DNA from: Ruminococcus sp.
Lineage (GTDB): Bacteria; Bacillota; Clostridia; Oscillospirales; Ruminococcaceae
Length of the DNA: 64,000 bases
Assembly (NCBI GenBank): GCA_015066705.1
Contig: SVNV01000003.1
Location: 1 to 64,000, forward strand
Reading direction: 5' to 3'
This document shows, one piece after another, positions 1 to 8,247 of the stretch. How positions within the stretch are numbered: position 1 is the stretch's first letter; every line of letters begins with the position of its first letter. The notes under the pieces were generated by a model. That model was not told where the DNA came from, did not search any database, and worked only from the letters and a program-made list of their open reading frames with translations. The position numbers were made by a program, and so were the translations under genes.

Positions 1-195
1 TTTTGAAAAAGGGTTATTTCTCAAACTCTTTTCCTAAAACTTTCAATTTAAAAACCCATATAGGATATTTTATCCTATATGGGTTTTTATACTAAAAGTC
101 TTTGGAAGGGGGCTTGGGGGACAACCGTTCTTCAGAAAGGTTTCCCCCAATAAATTCATATAATATACTTCTATATAACTATCCACCTTATAACG
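1..195 (-). repeat. Family E hairpin element, copy E1 (cut by window edge)
   Basis: This copy reads on the minus strand and its far end is lost at base 1. The centre is a perfect 18-bp palindrome (50-67 with 71-88, loop TTT) flanked by T runs. A second hairpin is at 115-149 and the remains of a third are at 1-30. On the minus strand the sequence matches copy E2 (32349-32582) closely outside the central stem, while the stem itself is different but still paired. The end near 150-188 resembles the inverted right end of E2 and E3, so the element has imperfect inverted termini. No coding frame is conserved. The rest of the 322 bases before spoVT holds only its promoter. Confidence 0.75.
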
Positions 196-240
196 GGAAG
201 GTTTTTTTGTTTCATCTGTAAAAAGCTAAAATTTATTTTT

Positions 241-269
241 GCATAAAAATAAAATGACTGCAAATAATA
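241..269 (+). promoter_or_regulatory. Candidate sigma-G-type promoter of spoVT
   Basis: GCATA at 241-245 and AATAATA at 263-269 are separated by 17 bases. This resembles the forespore sigma-G/sigma-F class (GHATR, then CATHMTA) with one mismatch in the -10 box. In Bacillus subtilis spoVT is transcribed by sigma-G, so the match fits the gene. The assignment to sigma-G is an inference from the sequence. Confidence 0.45.
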
Positions 270-322
270 TTACTGCTAATTAACTGAGATACAAATTCTA
301 TCATCGAAAGGATTGATAAATA

Positions 323-865
323 ATGAAAGCCACAGGAATTGTGAGAAGAATTGACGACCTGGGAAGAGTTGTTATCCCTAAGGAAATCAGACGTACTATG
401 CGTATCCGTGAGGGCGACCCTCTGGAAATCTATACAAGCAACGACGGAGAAGTTATTTTCAAAAAGTATTCACCTATAAACGAGCTTTCTGACGGGGCAA
501 GTCAGGCAGCAGAGGTTGTGCAGAAGCTTTCCGGTGCACCTGTTGTTGTCTTTGACCGTGACCACGTTGTAGCAGTTGCAGGCGCACAGAAAAAGGAATA
601 CAGCGAACGCAGACTTTCCCCTGCCCTTGAGGAAATCTTAGAAACAAGACGTCCTTACGTTTATTCAGGTGAAGGCTCAGGTCAGGTTATGCCGGTGGAA
701 GGTATTTCAAGACACGCTCTTGCAATCTCACCTATTATTTCAGCAGGTGATATTTCAGGCGCAGTTGCTATCCTTGCAAGCGACGGAAGCACAAAGCCGT
801 CGGAGAATCAGCTTATGCTGGCTCAGGCCGCCGCTATGTTTCTTGGAAAACAGATTGAGGAGTGA
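323..865 (+). CDS. spoVT: Stage V sporulation protein T (AbrB-family transcriptional regulator)
   Basis: This is the forespore DNA-binding regulator SpoVT, which in Bacillus adjusts the sigma-G regulon and spore germination properties. The 180-residue product has an AbrB-type swapped-hairpin DNA-binding domain at about residues 1-50, with the motif GRVVIPKEIRRTMRI. A GAF-like domain follows at about 55-178. The length matches the family. The start ATG is preceded by AAAGGA ten bases upstream, and a sigma-G-like promoter lies at 241-269. The gene stands alone. Its 3' end is followed by two decayed copies of itself (901-1015) and then a terminator. Sporulation capacity of the organism is inferred from this gene and the SpoVD-like protein. 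Confidence 0.95.
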   Translation: MKATGIVRRIDDLGRVVIPKEIRRTMRIREGDPLEIYTSNDGEVIFKKYSPINELSDGASQAAEVVQKLSGAPVVVFDRDHVVAVAGAQKKEYSERRLSPALEEILETRRPYVYSGEGSGQVMPVEGISRHALAISPIISAGDISGAVAILASDGSTKPSENQLMLAQAAAMFLGKQIEE

Positions 866-1015
866 TGTTTCCCCCCGATGGAGGAGAGAAAAACGCAAGT
901 CAGGTAGCCGCTATGTTTCACGGAAAATATATTAAAGAGTGATTTTCCCTCCCCCGACGGAAAAAGAAAACAACGTGAAACAGACAATCGCTATGTTTCT
1001 CGGAAAAACGTTTGG
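824..1015 (+). repeat. Tandem decayed copies of the spoVT 3' end
   Basis: The end of spoVT (824-881, including its stop codon) recurs at 901-960 and again, shorter, at 981-1015, with a period of 77 and then 80 bases. The shared core is CGCTATGTTTC followed by GGAAAA, and the second copy also keeps the GAGTGA around the stop. Translated in frame, the copies give AAMFLGKQIEE, AAMFHGKYIKE and IAMFLGKTF. The copies are imperfect and lie outside the gene. Confidence 0.75.
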
Positions 1016-1062
1016 AAATCACCATTCCAAATGCGGAATCTGCAAAAAATATTGACCTCCAT

Positions 1063-1089
1063 AGCCCCTGCTATCAGGGGCTTTTTTGT
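1063..1089 (+). terminator. Rho-independent terminator after spoVT
   Basis: An 8-bp stem, AGCCCCTG with CAGGGGCT (1063-1070 and 1075-1082), has a 4-base loop and is followed by a T run. It ends the spoVT transcript beyond the duplicated gene tails. Confidence 0.85.
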
Positions 1090-1178
1090 TTGCATAATCC
1101 TTTTGTAACAATGTTACAATTATAGAGGTATGTTTTTGTGTATTATTTTTCAATCCGTAATTTTGTTATATAAAATTA

Positions 1179-1207
1179 TTGTATTCTTATAGAAATTTGT
1201 ATATAAT
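1179..1207 (+). promoter_or_regulatory. Vegetative-type promoter for the GH5 cellulase
   Basis: TTGTAT at 1179-1184 and TATAAT at 1202-1207 are separated by 17 bases. The predicted leader to the start codon at 1303 is about 90 bases. I see no clear riboswitch in it. Confidence 0.6.
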
Positions 1208-1302
1208 CGGAATATAATCATACTCGTAAGGACTTTGGAAGTTGTATGCCACTGACCGAAGTCAAAATACTATACCCACTTACACATACAAGGAGGATTT
1301 TT

Positions 1303-2346
1303 ATGAAGAAAAAAATTTTAGCCACACTTCTTGCCACTATGATGCTTTTGTCAGGCTGTGGTGCAAAGGAAGATGATACGCCAAAAAATACCAATGCAAA
1401 TTCAAATTCATCAGTTGATACCGATAATACCGACACACCTTTCAGCCTTCACGGTGCACTTTCAGTTGACGGTGCTGACCTTGTTGACGAAAACGGTGAG
1501 AAATTCCAGCTTTACGGAATGTCAACTCACGGTATTGCGTGGTTTCCTGATTATGTAAACTACGATACATTCAAGTACCTCCGTGACGAATGGGGCACAA
1601 ACTGTATCAGACTTGCTATGTATACACACGAGAATGGTGGTTATGGCTCAGACGGCGATAAAGAAGCTCTCAAGACACTTGTAAAGAACGGTGTTGATTA
1701 TGCGACTCAGCTTGGAATGTACGTAATTATCGACTGGCACGTTCTTAACGAAAAAAGCCCTATGGTTTACATAGAAGAATCAAAGGATTTCTTTGAAGAA
1801 ATGTCATCACTTTACAAGGATTACGACAACGTTATTTACGAAATCTGTAACGAGCCTAATTCCAATGCAAACTGGAGCGTTATCAAGGAATATGCAAACG
1901 AAATAATTCCAATCATCAGAAACAACGACGAAAACAGTATTGTAATCTGCGGAACTCCTACATGGAGTCAGGATATTCACAGAGCTTCAGCAGAAAGACT
2001 TGAATTTGATAATGTAATGTATGCACTTCATTTCTATGCCGCAACACACAAGGACTGGCTCAGAAACAGAATGGAAACCTGTATCAACGAAGGTCTTCCT
2101 GTTTTCATCAGCGAATTCGGAATCTGCGATGCATCAGGTAATGGTAATGTTGACATCGAACAGGCTAACGCCTGGAAGGATATTATCGAAAAGTATAACG
2201 TAAGCTTTATGTGCTGGAACCTCGCTAACAAGAATGAAGCAAGCAGTATTATTGAATTCGGTTGCGACAAGCTCTATGGCTGGACCGACGACGAGCTCAA
2301 GGAAGAAGGACTATGGATTTCCGAATGGTTCGAGAGTGAAAAGTAA
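1303..2346 (+). CDS. GH5 (subfamily 2-like) endoglucanase lipoprotein
   Basis: This is a cell-surface endo-beta-1,4-glucanase. The 347-residue product starts with a lipoprotein signal peptide ending in LLSGC (lipidated Cys about residue 19), then a Thr/Asn/Ser-rich linker to about residue 45. A single GH5 catalytic domain follows. The acid/base Glu is in CNEPN (about residue 184) and the nucleophile Glu in FISEFG (about 271). Motifs VIIDWH, GTPTWSQD and the C-terminal GWTDDEL resemble Bacillus EglS, a GH5_2 enzyme. No carbohydrate-binding module or dockerin is visible. The start was chosen because AGGAGG lies just upstream (1291-1296); the open frame to 1246 has no such site. An AraC regulator follows after 32 bases. 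Confidence 0.93.
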   Translation: MKKKILATLLATMMLLSGCGAKEDDTPKNTNANSNSSVDTDNTDTPFSLHGALSVDGADLVDENGEKFQLYGMSTHGIAWFPDYVNYDTFKYLRDEWGTNCIRLAMYTHENGGYGSDGDKEALKTLVKNGVDYATQLGMYVIIDWHVLNEKSPMVYIEESKDFFEEMSSLYKDYDNVIYEICNEPNSNANWSVIKEYANEIIPIIRNNDENSIVICGTPTWSQDIHRASAERLEFDNVMYALHFYAATHKDWLRNRMETCINEGLPVFISEFGICDASGNGNVDIEQANAWKDIIEKYNVSFMCWNLANKNEASSIIEFGCDKLYGWTDDELKEEGLWISEWFESEK

Positions 2347-2378
2347 AATACCTTTACACTAATTATCGGGAGATTTTT

Positions 2379-3260
2379 ATGTATTCAAGAGAAGTTATCC
2401 AAAACAAAAATGACAAATCAGAGATGGTTGCCTATAATGTGCCGGGAATGCCTATAAAAACCTGTTGTTCAAAGCAGTCAGACTTTCCAACCTTACGAAT
2501 TCCGAACCACTGGCACAGCGACTTTGAGCTTCTTTATATGCTTAAGGGGAACCTCAATTATTGCGTTGACGGTGTTTCCTGTACAGTAAACGAAGGACAG
2601 CTTTTGTTTGTAAACTCGGCGAGAATGCACTATGGTTATTGGGAAAAGGTTATGGATTGCAGCTATATCTGTACTATTATCCACCCTTCCCTGATGAATA
2701 ACTACCTGCTTTCAAAGTATCTTGATGTTATAACAAACCAGAAAGCGCCGCCTTTTCTTGTGTTAAGAAGTGAGATTTCACGTGAGAGAAAAATCATCGA
2801 CAGCGTTCTCAAAATAAACGATTATGCAAATAAGGCTGACGAGGGCTTTGAGCTGGGAATAATGTCCTGTATCTATGATATTCTGAAAAATCTTATGAAT
2901 ATCATCAAGGCTGTGCCTGATACTGTGCAGACAGACAGCAGACGACTTGAAGCTATGCACAGAATGACAGGATTTATCCAGCAGAATTTCAAGGAGAAGA
3001 TTTCTCTTGCAGAAATTGCGGCGTCGGGATTTGTTTCACGAAGCACCTGCTGTGAAATTTTCAGAAAATACACTGACAAAACCCCTATCGAATACCTGAC
3101 CGAATACAGGATTTCAAAAAGCTCGGAGCTTCTTATCGCAAGCGGGCATAACATTACCGAGATTGCCCAGAGATGCGGATTTTCAGGCTCCAGCTACTTT
3201 ACGGAAACCTTCCGTAAGGTTATCGGCTGTACACCTACCGAGTACAGACAAAACCGATAA
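2379..3260 (+). CDS. AraC-family transcriptional regulator with cupin-type sensor domain
   Basis: The 293-residue protein has an N-terminal cupin-like ligand domain at about residues 25-130, with the HWHSDFELLYMLKG motif typical of sugar-sensing AraC regulators. The C-terminal 100 residues hold the two helix-turn-helix motifs of the AraC family, with LAEIAASGFVSRSTCCEIFRK in the first and ITEIAQRCGFSGSSYFTETF in the second. The ribosome site is GGGAG at 2368-2372. It lies 32 bases behind the cellulase gene in the same direction. Local control of the cellulase by plant-fibre sugars is therefore likely, but this is inferred from position only. The effector is unknown. Confidence 0.9.
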   Translation: MYSREVIQNKNDKSEMVAYNVPGMPIKTCCSKQSDFPTLRIPNHWHSDFELLYMLKGNLNYCVDGVSCTVNEGQLLFVNSARMHYGYWEKVMDCSYICTIIHPSLMNNYLLSKYLDVITNQKAPPFLVLRSEISRERKIIDSVLKINDYANKADEGFELGIMSCIYDILKNLMNIIKAVPDTVQTDSRRLEAMHRMTGFIQQNFKEKISLAEIAASGFVSRSTCCEIFRKYTDKTPIEYLTEYRISKSSELLIASGHNITEIAQRCGFSGSSYFTETFRKVIGCTPTEYRQNR

Positions 3261-3274
3261 AAATACTCAAATTA

Positions 3275-3305
3275 AAAAGGCTTGGAAAAAATTCCAAGCC
3301 TTTTG
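3275..3305. terminator. Bidirectional terminator between the AraC gene and ilvE
   Basis: A 13-bp stem (AAAAGGCTTGGAA with TTCCAAGCCTTTT, 3275-3287 and 3292-3304) has a 4-base loop, with A runs on one side and T runs on the other. It can serve both convergent genes. Confidence 0.85.
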
Positions 3306-3307
3306 TG

Positions 3308-4378
3308 TTATTCATCAATCTTAGTAATCCAGCCGAACTTGTCTTCAAGCTTTCCGTACTGTATACCTGTCATTGTATCGTAAAGCATCTGTGAGATTTC
3401 GCCAATCTTGTTGTCGTTGATTGTCATAATCTTATCGCCCCACTTGAGGTGACCAACAGGTGAGATAACAGCAGCAGTACCTGTTCCGAATACTTCCTGA
3501 ACCTTACCTTCGTCGTATGCCTTAGCGATTTCTTCGATTGTAATTCTTCTTTCAGAAACCTTGTAGCCCTTGCTCTTACAGATTTCAATAGCTGACTTTC
3601 TTGTGATACCAGGGAGAACTGTTCCTACAAGCTCAGGTGTGATAACCTCATTGTCGATTACAAAGAAGATGTTCATAGCACCAACTTCTTCAATGTACTT
3701 CTGTTCAACACCGTCAAGCCAGAGAACCTGCTCGTAATTCTGCTGATGAGCTTCGTCCTGTCCCTTAAGTGAAATAGCGTAGTTAGCAGCAGTCTTGGCA
3801 AAACCTGTACCACCTCTTACAGCTCTTACATACTTCTGTTCAACGTAAATCTTAACTGGATTAAGTCCTGTTGAATAGTAAGCGCCTGATGGTGAAAGGA
3901 TAATCATAAACATATAGTGGTCAGCAGGCTTAACACCTACAAATGGGTCACAAGCAAAGATAAATGGTCTTATGTAAAGTGAAGCTCCGTCTGTGTGTGG
4001 TACCCAGTCCTTTTCAACCTTAACAAGCTCCTTAACAGCCTCAACACAGAATTCTTCGTCAACTCTTGGAATTACCATTCTGTCAGCTGAAAGGTTAAGT
4101 CTCTTGAAGTTTTCCTCAGGTCTGAAAAGCTGGATTTCTCCGTCAGCTGTTCTGTAAGCCTTGAGACCCTCAAAAATTTCCTGTCCGTAGTGGAGACACA
4201 TAGCAGCAGGTGAAAGTGAAATGTCGCCGAATGGAACGATTCTTGCGTCGTGCCAACCCATACCTGTGTCATAGTCCATAACAAACATATGGTCTGTAAA
4301 AACTCTTCCGAAGCCAAGCTTTGTTTCGTCAGCAGGCTTAGCCTTCGGAGTTTTAGTAAGTTCGTATCTGATTTCCAT
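3308..4378 (-). CDS. ilvE: Branched-chain amino acid aminotransferase
   Basis: This pyridoxal-phosphate enzyme (fold type IV) transfers amino groups between glutamate and the keto acids of leucine, isoleucine and valine. The 356-residue product fits the long (BCAT II) subfamily. Visible family motifs are [12 protein letters not shown] near residue 70, the lysine region [12 protein letters not shown], and [15 protein letters not shown] near the C-terminus. Two ATG codons sit next to each other. I chose the one at 4378 because GGAGAG is six bases away, against three for the ATG at 4381. The gene is monocistronic, with its own promoter (4415-4444) and a shared terminator. Confidence 0.95.
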   Translation of the reverse strand: MEIRYELTKTPKAKPADETKLGFGRVFTDHMFVMDYDTGMGWHDARIVPFGDISLSPAAMCLHYGQEIFEGLKAYRTADGEIQLFRPEENFKRLNLSADRMVIPRVDEEFCVEAVKELVKVEKDWVPHTDGASLYIRPFIFACDPFVGVKPADHYMFMIILSPSGAYYSTGLNPVKIYVEQKYVRAVRGGTGFAKTAANYAISLKGQDEAHQQNYEQVLWLDGVEQKYIEEVGAMNIFFVIDNEVITPELVGTVLPGITRKSAIEICKSKGYKVSERRITIEEIAKAYDEGKVQEVFGTGTAAVISPVGHLKWGDKIMTINDNKIGEISQMLYDTMTGIQYGKLEDKFGWITKIDE

Positions 4379-4414
4379 CATTATCTCTCCAATCAAAAAT
4401 TAAGTTCATTAAAA

Positions 4415-4444
4415 ATTATAGCAAATAAGAAGTGTATTTGTCAA
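4415..4444 (-). promoter_or_regulatory. Promoter of ilvE
   Basis: On the minus strand TTGACA (4439-4444) and TATAAT (4415-4420) both match the vegetative consensus, with an 18-base spacer. The leader is about 30 bases, too short for a T-box or attenuator. Confidence 0.8.
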
Positions 4445-4508
4445 GTAGGCATACTATACATATAATTCATCACGTCATAACCTTAGGTTTTATATCAATG
4501 CACAACCT

Positions 4509-4607
4509 CAAACCCTAACGGTTTGACCGTCCTCGCCTATTTCCTCAATAGCGATGGCGACTGACTTTATGTGACGGCGATTAACGGCTCACTTTACGCT
4601 CGCCTTA
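4509..4607 (+). repeat. Family A intergenic repeat, copy A1
   Basis: The head hairpin CAAACC-ctaac-GGTTTG (4509-4525) is followed by CCGTCCTCGCCT and, near the end, GTGACGGCGATTAACGGCTC and CGCTCGCCTTA. The same order of blocks occurs in A2-A6. This copy lies in the divergent region between ilvE and the DUF1846 gene, which otherwise holds only the two promoters. Confidence 0.75.
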
Positions 4608-4691
4608 AATAGATTAATTACAAATTGAATAAAGGAACTTCACCCCTTTAAGAAATAGTTTGATTTATAGTTGATTTTTTTGTTTTTCCAC

Positions 4692-4720
4692 TTGCATTTT
4701 TCTCCGATTTATTATATACT
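4692..4720 (+). promoter_or_regulatory. Promoter of the DUF1846 gene
   Basis: TTGCAT (4692-4697), a 17-base spacer and TATACT (4715-4720) form a vegetative-type promoter about 40 bases before the GTG start. Confidence 0.7.
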
Positions 4721-4759
4721 AAATATGTTGTGAGTTTTTTGTTATGAGGGGGTTTTTTT

Positions 4760-6232
4760 GTGGTAAATAACAAAATCGGATTTGACAACGATATGTACTT
4801 AAAGCTTCAGTCCGAATACATCAGAAAAAGAATTTCACAGTTCGGAGACAAGCTCTATCTTGAGTTTGGAGGAAAGCTTTTTGACGACTTCCACGCATCA
4901 AGAGTTTTGCCGGGCTTTAAGCCTGACAGTAAGCTCCAGATGCTTTTACAGCTTAAGGACGAGGCTGAAATTCTCATTGTTATAAATTCTGCTGACATAG
5001 AAAAAAATAAGGTTCGTGGAGATTTAGGAATCACCTACGACGTTGAAGTTATAAGACTTTTCAACATTTTTACAGATATGGGACTTTACGTTTCAAGCGT
5101 AGTACTTACTCAGTATAACGGACAGGCTGCTGCCGACGCTTTTCAGAGAAGACTGGAAGCACTTGGAATCAAGGTTTACCACCACTATCACATCAACGGA
5201 TATCCTTCAAATCCTAACCTGATTATGAGTGACGAGGGATTCGGTAAAAACGATTATATCGAAACTTCCCGTAAGCTGGTTGTTATTACTGCTCCCGGTC
5301 CGGGAAGCGGAAAAATGGCTACATGTCTTTCACAGCTTTACCACGAGCATAAGAGAAATGTAAGTGCCGGCTATGCTAAGTTCGAAACATTCCCGATTTG
5401 GAATATCCCGCTTCGCCACCCTGTAAATATTGCTTACGAGGCGGCTACTTCAGATTTGAATGACGTTAATATGATTGACCCATTCCACCTTGAAGCCTAC
5501 GGCGTTACTACTGTAAACTACAACCGTGACGTTGAAATTTTCCCTGTACTTAATGCGATGTTTGAAAGAATCAGCGGAAAATCACCTTACAAGTCACCAA
5601 CCGATATGGGCGTTAATATGGCAGGAAACTGTATTGTTGACGAGGCTATCGTTTGTGAGGCTTCACGTCAGGAAATTGTAAGAAGATATTATACAGCCCT
5701 CTGCGGTCAGAAAATGGGTACTGTTTCTGATGAGGAGGTTTGTAAGCTTGAACTTCTTATGAATCAGGCAGGCGTTACAACAGCCGACAGAAAGGTTGTT
5801 GCTCCGGCTCTTGAAAAGGAAAAGGCAACAGGTGTTCCGTCTACTGCGATGGAGCTTCCTGACGGAACAATTATCACAGGTAAGACATCAAATCTCCTTG
5901 GTGCGGCTTCGGCACTTGTGCTCAACGCCCTCAAGCATTTCGGCGGAATTGATGACAACTCACTACTTATGAGTCCTGCAGTAATCGAGCCTATTCAGAA
6001 TCTCAAGGTTGAACATCTGGGAAACCAGAATCCAAGACTTCACACAGATGAAACTCTGCTTGCACTTTCAATTTGTGCAAACACAAGCGAGGACGCTAAA
6101 AAGGCTATGGAACAGATTTCAAAGCTGAGAGGTTGCGAGGTACATTCAACGGTTATTCTTTCGGCAGTTGACGAGAGAGTTTTCAAGCGACTTGGCGTAA
6201 ATCTCACCTGCGAACCAAAATACGAGAAATAA
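4760..6232 (+). CDS. DUF1846 domain-containing protein
   Basis: The 490-residue protein matches the DUF1846 (UPF0371) family over its full length. The family is widespread in Firmicutes and actinobacteria; structures exist but I know of no settled biochemical role. A glycine-rich TAPGPGSGKMATCLSQLY segment near residue 175 looks like a phosphate-binding loop, though it is not a standard Walker A. The start is GTG at 4760, supported by GAGGGGG at 4746-4752. No partner gene is nearby and it has its own promoter and terminator. The stop codon lies inside a perfect 12-bp palindrome (6226-6252). Confidence 0.88.
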   Translation: MVNNKIGFDNDMYLKLQSEYIRKRISQFGDKLYLEFGGKLFDDFHASRVLPGFKPDSKLQMLLQLKDEAEILIVINSADIEKNKVRGDLGITYDVEVIRLFNIFTDMGLYVSSVVLTQYNGQAAADAFQRRLEALGIKVYHHYHINGYPSNPNLIMSDEGFGKNDYIETSRKLVVITAPGPGSGKMATCLSQLYHEHKRNVSAGYAKFETFPIWNIPLRHPVNIAYEAATSDLNDVNMIDPFHLEAYGVTTVNYNRDVEIFPVLNAMFERISGKSPYKSPTDMGVNMAGNCIVDEAIVCEASRQEIVRRYYTALCGQKMGTVSDEEVCKLELLMNQAGVTTADRKVVAPALEKEKATGVPSTAMELPDGTIITGKTSNLLGAASALVLNALKHFGGIDDNSLLMSPAVIEPIQNLKVEHLGNQNPRLHTDETLLALSICANTSEDAKKAMEQISKLRGCEVHSTVILSAVDERVFKRLGVNLTCEPKYEK

Positions 6233-6303
6233 TTTTCAAAGAAAATTATTTCAATTGACAGTTGACAATTGACAATTAAGGTGTCTGCTTCGCAGACGTA
6301 TTA
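6226..6303 (+). repeat. Stop-codon palindrome plus family B heptamer repeat and hairpin
   Basis: GAAATAATTTTC at 6226-6237 contains the DUF1846 stop codon and is repeated inverted at 6241-6252 around an AAA loop. It is followed by near-tandem TTGACA/TTGACAATT units to about 6275. Then comes AAGGTGTCTGC-TTC-GCAGAC, a hairpin with the same layout as the one at 42130-42150 but with different stem bases. Confidence 0.7.
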
Positions 6304-6311
6304 AAATGATA

Positions 6312-6352
6312 AAAAAGCGTACAGAAAAAAATCTGTACGCTTTTTATTTTTT
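6312..6352 (+). terminator. Terminator after the DUF1846 gene
   Basis: A 14-bp stem, AAAAAGCGTACAGA with its complement (6312-6325 and 6332-6345), is followed by T-rich sequence. It is bidirectional in form. Confidence 0.85.
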
Positions 6353-6380
6353 CTTTATTCGGTGAGCGATATATCTCGCT

Positions 6381-6476
6381 AAGGCGAGCTATGCGAGCCG
6401 ATAACCCTGCCACAACTCAAAATTTTTGTCCCAAACAAAAGGATATGTGGCAGAGGAGGGTCCAGCGTCACGCTGG
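6381..6476 (-). repeat. Family A intergenic repeat, copy A6
   Basis: Read on the minus strand, the head hairpin CCAGC-GTGAC-GCTGG (6462-6476) follows the stop codon of the SDR gene with no gap. It is followed by ACCCTCCTC and the GGTTATCGGCTCG and CTCGCCTTA blocks. The head stem differs from all other copies but stays paired. Confidence 0.7.
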
Positions 6477-7223
6477 TTAGTACGGACTGTCAAATTCAGC
6501 TTCAGCCTTTTTAACAGCTTCTTCAAGAGTCATACCGACAAAGTTAGGCGCACCCAAATTTCTGCCCGACTTCTTGTCGTCAACAAATACACCGACAACA
6601 ATTCCGGGAATAGTGCTTTCAGGTGCGTTAGGAGCGTTAGGACCGCCCAAATCAGTTCTGCACCAGCCCGGGTCTGTGAGGTTAATCAAAACATCAGTTC
6701 CCTGAACAGTTGAACCCAAGTCGATAGTAATCTTGTCAAGAGCAGCCTTTGAAGCACTGTAGCCTGCCTGCTGTGGCTCAAGTCTGATACCACTTGTTGT
6801 ATTGAGAATTCTTCCGAAGCCCTTTTCAATCATCTTTGGCATAAAGTGATAGCAAATCATAGCAGGTGCAATAGTGTTGATTTTAAAGCTTTCTGTGTAG
6901 TCAGAAACAGGAGTGTTGAAATACTCTGTTCTGTATGCAATCTGTAATCCTGCATTGTTTAAAACAATGTCAACATCAACGCCAAAGCTGTCGATTTCCT
7001 TAAGCATTCTTTCAACGCCATCAAGGTCTGAAAGCTCTGTTGCAACAATTTTAGCTTCAACTCCCATAGCTGTAACCTCGTCGTAAACCTTCTGACAGTT
7101 TTCAACCTTTCTTCCGTGAAGAATAAGGTTACAACCCATTTCTGCCATAAACTTAGCAGTGAGATATCCGATTCCTCTGCTCGCACCTGTAATAAATGCC
7201 CATTTTCCTCTTACGTCAATCAT
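6477..7223 (-). CDS. Short-chain dehydrogenase/reductase
   Basis: The 248-residue product is a classical SDR oxidoreductase. The NAD(P)-binding motif TGASRGIG is at about residues 13-20, NNAG at about 90-93, and the catalytic Ser (NTTSG) and YSASK near 143-160. The PG segment after the active site (DPGWCRTD) is also typical. The substrate cannot be read from the sequence. It is the last gene of a three-gene operon with an epimerase-like SDR (3-base gap) and an iron alcohol dehydrogenase, which points to reduction of a small carbonyl or sugar-like substrate. That role is inferred from the neighbours. Confidence 0.9.
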   Translation of the reverse strand: MIDVRGKWAFITGASRGIGYLTAKFMAEMGCNLILHGRKVENCQKVYDEVTAMGVEAKIVATELSDLDGVERMLKEIDSFGVDVDIVLNNAGLQIAYRTEYFNTPVSDYTESFKINTIAPAMICYHFMPKMIEKGFGRILNTTSGIRLEPQQAGYSASKAALDKITIDLGSTVQGTDVLINLTDPGWCRTDLGGPNAPNAPESTIPGIVVGVFVDDKKSGRNLGAPNFVGMTLEEAVKKAEAEFDSPY

Positions 7224-7226
7224 ATT

Positions 7227-8237
7227 TTAAAACTCCTTTTTGAGATTTTCTAATTTTTCAATAACCTTGTCACACCAAGCGTCAAATTCCTCATCGGCAA
7301 TCTGTAACTCAGGGTGTGTAAGCAAATGATTTACCGCAATTCTGATACCCTCTTCAGCACCCATAGTAGCGTTGAATTCAGGCACAGCCTTTTTAACCTT
7401 TGAGTTGTCAAAAACAACAGTATTTGACTTGTCGCCGATAAGTCCGCCCTCAAAATCGTAGCTTGACAAATCAGCAAGCAGTCTTGAGCTTACATAGTAA
7501 GGCTTTAGCTCAACTCCCAATGCGTCAGCAACAGCCTTGTAAATCTGATTCCATGTAACACTTTCGTCGCTTGTGATGTGGAATGCTTCACCAATAGCGT
7601 GAGGATTACCGATAAGTCCAACAAAAGCAACAGCAAAATCTTCATTCCAGGTAATAGTCCAAAGACTTGTTCCGTCGCCGTGAACAATAACAGGCTTTCC
7701 TTCCATCATTCTCTTCAGAACCTGCCAGCTTCCACCGTTTCCGTGAACACCGAGAGGAACATTTCTCTCGTCGTAGGTGTGGCTTGGTCTGATAATTGTT
7801 ACAGGGAACCCATTTTCACGATACATTTTAAATAAAAATTCCTCACAGGCAATCTTGTTTCTTGAATATTCCCAGTAAGGATTTGCAAGAGTTGTTCCCT
7901 CTGTAATTTCATAATGTTTAACAGGCTTGTGGTAAGCAGAAGCAGAGCTTATATACATAAACTGCTTTGTCTTTCCGTTGAAAAGTCTGAAATCCCTTTC
8001 AAGCTGAGAAGGTACAAATCCGATAAAGTCACATACAGCGTCAAACTCCATACCTTTAAGCTTTTCAGTAGCCTCAGCCTCGTTGTTGATGTCACAGGAA
8101 ATCACCTTTACACCCTCAGGCAATACTCCGTTTCTGTTTCCTCTGTTTAAAATATAGGTATCAAAGCCTCTTTTAACAAGAAGTCGTGTAATTGCACTAC
8201 TGATAATACCTGTTCCACCGATAAGCAAAACCTTCAT
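7227..8237 (-). CDS. NAD-dependent epimerase/dehydratase family protein
   Basis: The 336-residue protein is an atypical/extended SDR. It has the N-terminal nucleotide motif GGTGIISSAITRLL (residues 8-21), an NRGN motif, the active-site region YISSASAY, and YSRNK as the YxxxK equivalent near residue 123. The C-terminal half resembles NAD-dependent epimerases acting on sugar nucleotides or similar substrates. The substrate is not known. It is the middle gene of the operon 9429 to 6477, 10 bases after the alcohol dehydrogenase. RBS AGGAGG is present. Confidence 0.88.
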   Translation of the reverse strand: MKVLLIGGTGIISSAITRLLVKRGFDTYILNRGNRNGVLPEGVKVISCDINNEAEATEKLKGMEFDAVCDFIGFVPSQLERDFRLFNGKTKQFMYISSASAYHKPVKHYEITEGTTLANPYWEYSRNKIACEEFLFKMYRENGFPVTIIRPSHTYDERNVPLGVHGNGGSWQVLKRMMEGKPVIVHGDGTSLWTITWNEDFAVAFVGLIGNPHAIGEAFHITSDESVTWNQIYKAVADALGVELKPYYVSSRLLADLSSYDFEGGLIGDKSNTVVFDNSKVKKAVPEFNATMGAEEGIRIAVNHLLTHPELQIADEEFDAWCDKVIEKLENLKKEF

Positions 8238-8247
8238 AAAATCCTCC

